A DNA stretch of 6,595 nt from DASVBJ01 sp036375895 (lineage in GTDB: Bacteria; Actinomycetota; Actinomycetes; JACCUZ01). Below, one piece after another: positions 6,260 through 6,595 of this stretch. A program made the translations under genes and the position numbers. The stretch's first letter is position 1; each line of letters starts with the position of its first letter. The notes under the pieces were generated by a model, which had not been told where the DNA came from, ran no database searches, and saw nothing but the letters and a program-made list of their open reading frames with translations. The stretch lies in contig DASVBJ010000155.1 of assembly GCA_036375895.1 (NCBI GenBank), forward strand, positions 1 through 6,595. The letters run 5' to 3'.

Positions 6260-6595
6260 TCACGGTCGTTGCAGGATGGTCTCCACCTCGATCTCGATGG
6301 TGATGTCCTTGCTGACGAGAACACCGCCGGCCTCCAGCGCGACGTTCCAGCTGATGCCGAAATCCTCGCGGTTCACCCGTCCTCTCGCCGAGAAGATCGC
6401 TCGGTCGGCCCCCCAAGGATCGCGGACGTGTCCCTCGTAGGTCACCTCCAGCGAGAGCTGACGGGTCACGCCGTGGATCGTCAGGTCGCCGAGCACGCTT
6501 CCGCGGCTGCCCCGCCAGCTCACCGTTCGGCTTCGGAACGTGGCCTCCGGGAAGCGCGCGACGTCGAACAGCTCCGCCGAGCGGAGGTGGTCGTC
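6260..6595 (-). CDS. YceI family protein, C-terminal part (5' end outside window)
   Basis: YceI proteins are lipocalin-like beta-barrels that bind polyprenoid or other amphiphilic lipids, often exported; in E. coli the protein is periplasmic and induced at high pH. The open frame enters from the right edge with 111 residues and ends in TGA at 6262-6260. It starts with DDHLRSAELFDVARFPEATF, the central family motif, followed by LTIHGVTRQLSLEVTYEGHVRDPWG, then VNREDFGISWNVALEAGGVLVS and the closing strand DITIEIEVETI. Roughly the first third of a usual YceI protein is missing, so a signal peptide cannot be judged. A GTG at 6523 falls inside the conserved barrel and is not the start. No convincing terminator follows the stop; the VWA gene begins 213 bases downstream on the same strand. 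Read-through is possible, but the VWA gene appears to have its own promoter. Confidence 0.93.
   Translation of the reverse strand, partial: DDHLRSAELFDVARFPEATFRSRTVSWRGSRGSVLGDLTIHGVTRQLSLEVTYEGHVRDPWGADRAIFSARGRVNREDFGISWNVALEAGGVLVSKDITIEIEVETILQRP

Noticed and set aside
6252..6261. 10-bp palindrome GACGGCCGTC over the yceI stop codon
   Set aside because: It has no loop, so it cannot form a normal terminator hairpin, and short GC palindromes are frequent here by chance.
6521..6523. GTG as the start of a short 87-residue YceI protein
   Set aside because: The conserved YceI sequence continues without a stop to the window edge, so this codon is an internal valine.
1..6595. A new defence, mobile or biosynthetic system
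   Set aside because: Every stretch of coding length belongs to a known family; there is no integrase, transposase, nuclease, toxin pair, CRISPR repeat or composition shift.

Overview
The window is very GC-rich, with codon third positions almost all G or C and frequent GTG starts. It carries an actinobacterial version of the infB-ylxP-rbfA-truB translation block, so it most likely comes from the chromosome of a high-GC actinomycete. The order Pseudonocardiales or Geodermatophilales is only a guess. I see no tRNA, rRNA, CRISPR array, insertion sequence or phage gene, and no change in base composition that would suggest an island.

Left half, + strand (1-2962): the C-terminal part of translation initiation factor IF-2 (infB) is followed by a perfect 17-bp hairpin. 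Next come the small DUF503 gene (ylxP), the 30S ribosome-binding factor A gene (rbfA) and the tRNA pseudouridine-55 synthase gene (truB). The rbfA and truB genes overlap by 4 bases (GTGA) and are probably translationally coupled. This is housekeeping machinery for translation initiation, 30S maturation and tRNA modification. The block ends at truB, because the next gene lies on the other strand; the flavokinase/FAD synthetase gene ribF, which often follows truB, is not there.

Right half, - strand (2977-6595): reading leftward from the right edge, there is the C-terminal part of a YceI-family protein, then a 508-residue lipoprotein with a von Willebrand factor A domain (YfbK-like, intact MIDAS), then a multi-pass membrane glycosyltransferase of family GT39. 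The last two are 58 bases apart and may share a transcript. All three are plausibly envelope-associated, but nothing in the sequence shows that they work together. The 213-base gap in front of the lipoprotein gene holds a candidate ECF-sigma-type promoter, a strong Shine-Dalgarno sequence and small repeats that could be operator sites.

The two blocks converge at about 2962-2977. A folded structure built on a 10-bp inverted repeat spans the truB stop codon and could terminate transcription in both directions. Overall this is an ordinary chromosomal region. The points most worth checking are the two hairpins, the candidate ECF promoter and the function of the VWA lipoprotein. I found no convincing new system.
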